A stretch of 64,000 bases of DNA from Steinernema hermaphroditum (taxonomy: Eukaryota; Nematoda; Chromadorea; Rhabditida; Steinernematidae): assembly GCA_030435675.1 (NCBI GenBank), contig CM059625.1:8494001-8558000 (forward strand), read 5' to 3'. This document shows positions 58,901-64,000 of the stretch, piece after piece. Positions within the stretch are counted from its first letter, which is position 1, and each line of letters starts with the position of its first letter. The notes under the pieces are model-generated. The model saw only the letters and a program-made list of their open reading frames with translations. It was not told where the DNA came from and made no database searches. The position numbers and the translations under genes are program-made.

Positions 58901-61900
58901 CTATGGCGCTTGTATTACGGTGCCTCGATATTCGTCGCCGATAAATAGGTATTGACCGATAAGTCGCGATATTTCTCCTCCCTAAAATGCCGTTTTCTCA
59001 GCCGTCCACAAGGGCTTCCACTTACGGATTCGGTCTCGAGCATGAGGGTGTGGGTTTCGTTTTCATCGCCGACTATGATGTTGAGACAATGCTTCCCATC
59101 ACATGTTGTCCTGTCCGTTGATTTAACCTAAGTTCAAACCAGTGTTCTATGACATAATGGTGATGGTCAAACCTGGTCAAAAGGAATGTGGGCAGCAAGA
59201 GACTGTGAGCGCACATCATTCAGGCGGATTCCTGTTTTGTTGACCGATAACAGTAGGTCATACGGTGGTTGATTCTTAAACCACTGTCGTACGTAAAAGA
59301 AAGTTGAGCCGAATAGTGGCCATTTCTCGAGGATTGCTACAAATTTTTTGTGAGCTTTTGTTTCCAGTCATAATAGACTAACCCAAAAACCTAGCTTTCG
59401 CTTCGAAGCACTCGATGGATCCCATTTCCAGAACCTTATTCGTGATGCGCTTTACCCACTGATCACCATTCATGTTATGAAGAAGCTTAGGAGGCACAAG
59501 CCCCGCCAATTCGGGCCTGAAAAGAGCAGTAGGAGAAGCCGCCACTCTAGGACCTACTGGCTGATTCGCTGACTCCGGTTATATTTATCAGAGAGATGGA
59601 GGCAGGCAGCCAGTTCAAGCACATCAGTCTGCAATTATCTTTCGGTTCTTTTTCAAAAACTTTCAACTTACCAGCACAGCTGCCGTAAGTTTCCCTTCTC
59701 CGAAGCTGTTCAAATTACCGGATAGGTATTCAGGAACCGTCTGATATTAAACTAGAGCAGAGATAAAAAGCAGTTTTTTACCTGGAAGAAAAGCATGTCA
59801 ATGTAGAGGGGATTATCGAAACGGAGCGGATGAATCCAGACAGTGCGTTTCAACATAAGGAAATACTCCTCGGTTCTCTGCTCCAATTCGGTGATCACAT
59901 CCATTATGTATTCGTCATTGGAGAGCAACTTCATGACGTTCTCTGAAAGGTTTTTTTGCGGACATGCTGTATCTTGTTGATACCTCTTCCAACGATGCAG
60001 CTCAGACAGAATTCTTGTTGCTCCTCTGCACTAAGAATGTTCATTTCGCTGCAAAGTTCTCGAATGATCTCTTCTGCAACGGTGACCGAAGTCGTGTCTA
60101 GGTGCTTTTGATGGCCTCCAGGCAGTCGGTACACTTGTTTATGCATTGGCTTGTCCATCTAAAAACGATATTTACAGTAGAAACAATGAAGAGCTCCGAT
60201 ACAGTGATGGCTTCCACTTCAGCGGCATTGAGCAAGAACTTCCGTCCGCCGTACTTAAATGTTTTCATTATGTTGTCGAGACACAGATTGGCGATCGCTA
60301 AAACATAGAGGGTGTGGGGCAACCAGAAGAGTCCTACCATAGTAAGGTCTGCGGTCATCGTGTGCGGCATCGCTCAGATACTTGTATAGATATGGGCGCA
60401 TAATTTCCGAGCAGTCAAAGTAGGCGGTGAGCAGTGAGAAGAGTCTCCAGCCACGAATTAGATTGTCGGCCTTAGGGCTTCTGTTGTTGGTCGTCTGCTT
60501 AATTATCTGACAGTACACTTCGTCCCGCAGAGGGCGATACTGGTGACAAACGCTAAGCAACTCATAGAGACAATCGGTGTAGCTCTGGTTCTTTTTTAGG
60601 TTCATATCACCCATGAAACGCATGATGCCTAAAGGGAGAAATTGAATGACATAACGCACATATCAAGCGTACAAAGGAAAGCCTCCTGTGCCATTTTGTC
60701 AGCATGGGCACTTTCAATCTTCAAAAGAGAATGGTTGATTGGCTGATCGGAGTATTTCACTTTATCGGCGACGTCCTTCCATGTCCATTCCTTTTCTGAA
60801 TTGACTGTATCGATGATAAGTTTCAGTTAGTAACAAACTTTTTCTTCCGAGAGTCATCGCATCCGAACCCACGACGTTCTTCGGTCGACGGAAGAACATC
60901 ATTGCAAACTCCATCATTGTGTGTCTGCCGGGTTCCCGAGGATTCGTGTCGCCAGAGTACATAGAGTACGCTGGTTCCCCAGGCATTGACATATCTCGGC
61001 CGCCTCCGTATCCGTAGCAGGGCTAAAGTATCTTCTCAGTGCGATCGAAGAAATTCAACTTACCGTATCACAAGGTTCCACGTAATCTGACGACAGTTTC
61101 CCGTACTCATTACCGATCCTTCCCTTCAGCCATTTCTCTGCTGAATCACCACTCAGATCCTTTGTAATTTGAATGAGATCGCCTCTCTTGAAGCTCAGGA
61201 ACCCGGGCTCTGTAGTGACGTAGTCACTTGTGGCACGAACAAGGTATTTGGCTTTCGTCTCTCCGGACATGTATCTCTCAATGAGTTTCTTGATGTTTGC
61301 GGAATTTGATGTTCCGAAATCAATGACAAGATCCTGCTTCGTGTGCAAACGAAGCATTTCTTTCTCCTCGTCCGACTGCACATATTCCAAGTCAATGAAC
61401 CTAGATTGGGATTCTCATTTCTGCGGCTTTTTGTAATTTATGGACTTACTCAAAGTGGTCCTGAATCCTGTAGGGCTCAATTCTATTAAGAGGGTCTGCG
61501 ACTAGTACACGTACTCCCGTCTCGCCAACGGAAATGAGTCGAGGAACGCTCCCTCCATACCGTTCCTCGTTCACTTCAAACAGTCGGCTGAAGTAGATGG
61601 GCCAGGAGCGCGCCGCTTGGATAACACCCATTTTTACTTCGATGGGAATGTCCTTTGGATGTTCGAGCATCTGGGGAGGAATTCCATTTGTCGCTGCAAC
61701 GAAACGTCGACAAAACAGTCTCAAAGCTTCACTCACTCAGGATATGCACAACTACGTCTCGTTCATGTTTCCGCAGTTTCATGATATTGTGCGTTTTGCA
61801 GTCATCAATGATTTGGGCGAAGATCAAGTTAGCGTCCAGATCGTCCTCGATTTGCTCGTTCGGCATGAAAACCTTTGCAGTGGTGAGCACACTTAAAAAG

Positions 61901-64000
61901 CGAGACGCTGACACTTACATCTTTTCGGATAACAATCTCAATTGAGGGATTCAGCATTCCGACTGCTGGTGGCAAAGCCGTTGGACTGGTCGGGCTCTTC
62001 AGCTTCTTCGCTAACTCCTTCATGGGTGAGGGAGTCGCGATTGGTCTAACAGTTGAGTACGATGAGTAAATTGAACTGTGATCATTGCGACCACTGCCTT
62101 GCGATTCGTTTTTGTTAAAGCCGTTGCCCAGTGAATGGCTCTCCCCTCGTTCAAGATAACCTTGGTTGGATGCAGCTGTTGTGCTGGCATACAGCTCCTT
62201 AGGGACTCTGTAGAGTCCATACAGTTTTCGTGTTCCTCTTGGTGTATCTATGCTCTGATCAAAGCTTTGTGAAACGTTAGCAGAATTGTTGATCGTTGAT
62301 TGTTGGAATGGAGTTTCCTGAAATTATTATATCACTCTGTAAAATACAAATAACTCACATTGATATCGACGTAATCTCGCGATGAGTATTCGCCTTCTTG
62401 AGGCACTGTGTAGTAGATTCCAGCTGTTGTGTCCGTTTTTCGCGGCTGATTCAGATTAAAGGCTGACTTCTGAGCGTAGTCATTGTTCACTGAGCCGATA
62501 TTCGATTTTGGTGTCCTGTGCACTAAGTTTTCTGGATTCGGCTTGATACCGGAAAGGGACTGCTGGATCGATTCGTCCGTTGTGTCCCTCGGCGAGGAGA
62601 TTCCCACGTAGCGAGCCTTTGGAGAGGTCGGGCAAATCTGGCCTAATCGCGAGTTCTCGATGGCGTTCGTGGGAGAGGTGGTGAACTGCCGTCGGGAGTT
62701 CTAACGAAACAGAGTAATAACCCTCAAGGTTGAATGTGAAACTTACGATCTTCATGGTGACAGACTGTTTTGATTCATCCAACGACTGAAAATATAGGAT
62801 TTCGGTTGTGATTAACGATGCAAACCTCATTTAGAGTTGAATCATTGAAATCCATATTCGATTTGTAGTAGGAGTTCGTATCAATAGGTGCGAAAGGTCT
62901 AAAATAGGACCGTTATGATAAAAATACGATAAATCCCACGTACTGATAGAAGTTACAAGGCGAACTATGTCCCTCAGGCGGTAGACACATGACCTTAAGA
63001 TAGATTAGAGCAAATACGCTGATTATCAGAGTGAGTACGTTTTTACCATATTCTGCGGAATTACTGGCTGAACAACTGCAGGAACAAAGCCCGACATTGC
63101 GGTCAGACGGGAGGATCTTCCCTCATCACCAGGAATCCCTCCAACGTTGTTGACTGGAGCCATATACATTCGAACTGAAGCGAAATGTTATGCTCTGATG
63201 TCATCTAAAGAGTCTTACAATCTGCGGGAACCATCACAACAGGCTGATATGGAACGTAGGAGGGTGTGTGACTGTAGGCGCTATCGATTGTTCGGTTGAG
63301 GGTAGAATCGTTCAAATCAACCTTGCTCGATCCTTCACCTGAAGGACCTCCCTTTATGGTTGTAGCGAGTTGTGCCGGAGATATTTCGCGATATTCATTT
63401 GGAGTCAGAATCTGGAAAATGTCTGTGTGGATGACAAGAAAATGGAGAGAAAAACCTGGTCAAAGACGTCATCGAAGAACTTGTCGACGTCGCTGTTGCG
63501 AGAAGGAATTTCGGTATTCCGGATTCTGTTAGTCAGCGTCGAATAATTGCTGTGTGACTGTTGTGACGGCGCGTAGTAGCGACTTGGAATGCCACGCTCT
63601 ACAGAGTTTGCTCGTTTCTGCATCGGAGGAAGTTCGGAGCCCACTGGATTTCCTAAAAAAAATAAAATAAACTAATGATAGAGTGAGCCAATTTTTACTT
63701 TCGACAGAATAGTTCTTGAGTAGAGAGTCACAGTTCGTGGACTGTTCTGTTCGGAAAGAGTTAGGGGTTGTGATGGTGTAGAAGGCGTAGGGATTATCGT
63801 AGTTGCCTTCCAGATGCTTGATGGCGTCAAACAGAAAACAGTCGGTTTCTGCATAAAGTCTCCTTTTGTCGTTTTGAATAGAGATGGACCATCCCTCTTG
63901 ATCGCAAATGCCCCTACGAAACGAACAATGGATGTATTATTTGCATCGTCTTGTTACCTTTCTTTCAGCGCTCTTTTCGCGAGATCGCCTACAGTCTCCC
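58901..64000 (-). CDS. myosin XV-type unconventional myosin, C-terminal half
   Basis: Partial: the motor domain lies beyond the right edge. In protein order the window shows a FERM-like piece (ETVGDLAKRALKERG, DQEGWSISIQNDKRR). Next is a long Ser/Asn-rich linker (about 62000-63600), then the second part of the first FERM unit (EDDLDANLIFAQIIDDCKTH; VPRLISVGETGVRVLVADPL). An SH3 domain follows (TKAKYLVRATSDYVTTEPGF, FKRGDLIQITKD, YGKLSSDYVEP). The second MyTH4 reads GIMRFMGDMNLKKNQSYTDC, YRPLRDEVYCQIIKQTTNN, RGWRLFSLLTAYFDCSEIMR. The final FERM includes KVYRLPGGHQKHLDTTSVTV and GGEISRLIGQYLF. This SH3-MyTH4-FERM order is that of MYO15 (hair-cell stereocilia in vertebrates), an actin-based cargo motor. 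About twenty exons are in the window. The stop is TAG at 58901-58903. Confidence 0.88.

Noticed and set aside
1..64000. tRNA, rRNA, CRISPR arrays and bacterial-type operons
   Set aside because: None of the expected signatures were seen by eye, and the intron-rich gene structure is eukaryotic. A tRNAscan-type search could still find a tRNA that I missed.

Overview
The window looks like nuclear DNA from a nematode. The coding exons give a cuticle collagen, a DB-module Cys-rich secreted protein, a ground-like (hedgehog-related) protein, a DEG/ENaC channel, a leishmanolysin-like protease and a neprilysin, all typical nematode families. Almost all introns are 40-60 bp GT...AG introns, so most genes are chains of short exons and only single exons show up as open frames. 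The moderate GC content, very short introns and presence of EFCAB7-like and PDXDC1-like genes suggest an enoplean (clade I, Trichuris-like) nematode. That placement is inference.

Layout, left to right (CDS spans; all exon joins were made by eye). 1-600: 3' end of an unidentified + gene. 2489-2905 (-): a divergent histone H3 lacking the K9 and K27 lysines, bracketed by a 44-bp direct repeat and lying next to a MITE-like inverted-repeat element (3363-3683). 5109-6169 (-): leaderless two-domain galectin. 9689-10977 (+): a second two-domain galectin with an N-terminal signal peptide. 11193-12898 (+): leishmanolysin-like M8 metalloprotease, converging with 12900-14535 (-), a histidine acid phosphatase; the two stop codons are one base apart. 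14844-16826 (-): UDP-glycosyltransferase. 18096-20225 (+): EFCAB7-like EF-hand protein, converging with 20827-24265 (-), a neprilysin. 26183-26933 (+): calcyphosin-like EF-hand protein. 28343-29980 (+): neuromedin-U/pyrokinin-type GPCR. 30274-30991 (+): DB-module protein. 31138-32433 (-): unidentified coiled-coil protein. 32827-36842 (-): PDXDC1-like PLP-decarboxylase-fold protein. 38110-40117 (+): LST-2/ZFYVE28-like FYVE protein. 40678-42315 (-): small DH-PH RhoGEF. 44280-45939 (+): orphan GPCR. 46300-46846 (-): small one-pass membrane protein. 47408-48436 (+): cuticle collagen. 48824-49489 (+): ground-like protein. 49646-51450 (-): DEG/ENaC subunit. 52006-53574 (-): RASD-like small GTPase with a CAAX box. 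55863-56190 (-): a tiny two-exon gene with the full architecture of an amidated neuropeptide precursor. 56741-58315 (-): inward-rectifier K+ channel whose selectivity filter is partly encoded by a 13-nt microexon. 58901->64000 (-): C-terminal half of a myosin XV-type MyTH4-FERM myosin, running off the right edge.

The genes do not form an operon-like pathway; this is ordinary gene-dense chromosome. Loose themes are secreted or surface carbohydrate proteins (galectins, UGT), secreted or membrane hydrolases (M8, M13, acid phosphatase) and neuronal signalling (two GPCRs, DEG/ENaC, Kir, a peptide precursor). Several start codons sit a few bases after a strong 3' splice site, as expected for spliced-leader trans-splicing. 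The most interesting items are the candidate neuropeptide gene (55863-56190) and the H3 variant.
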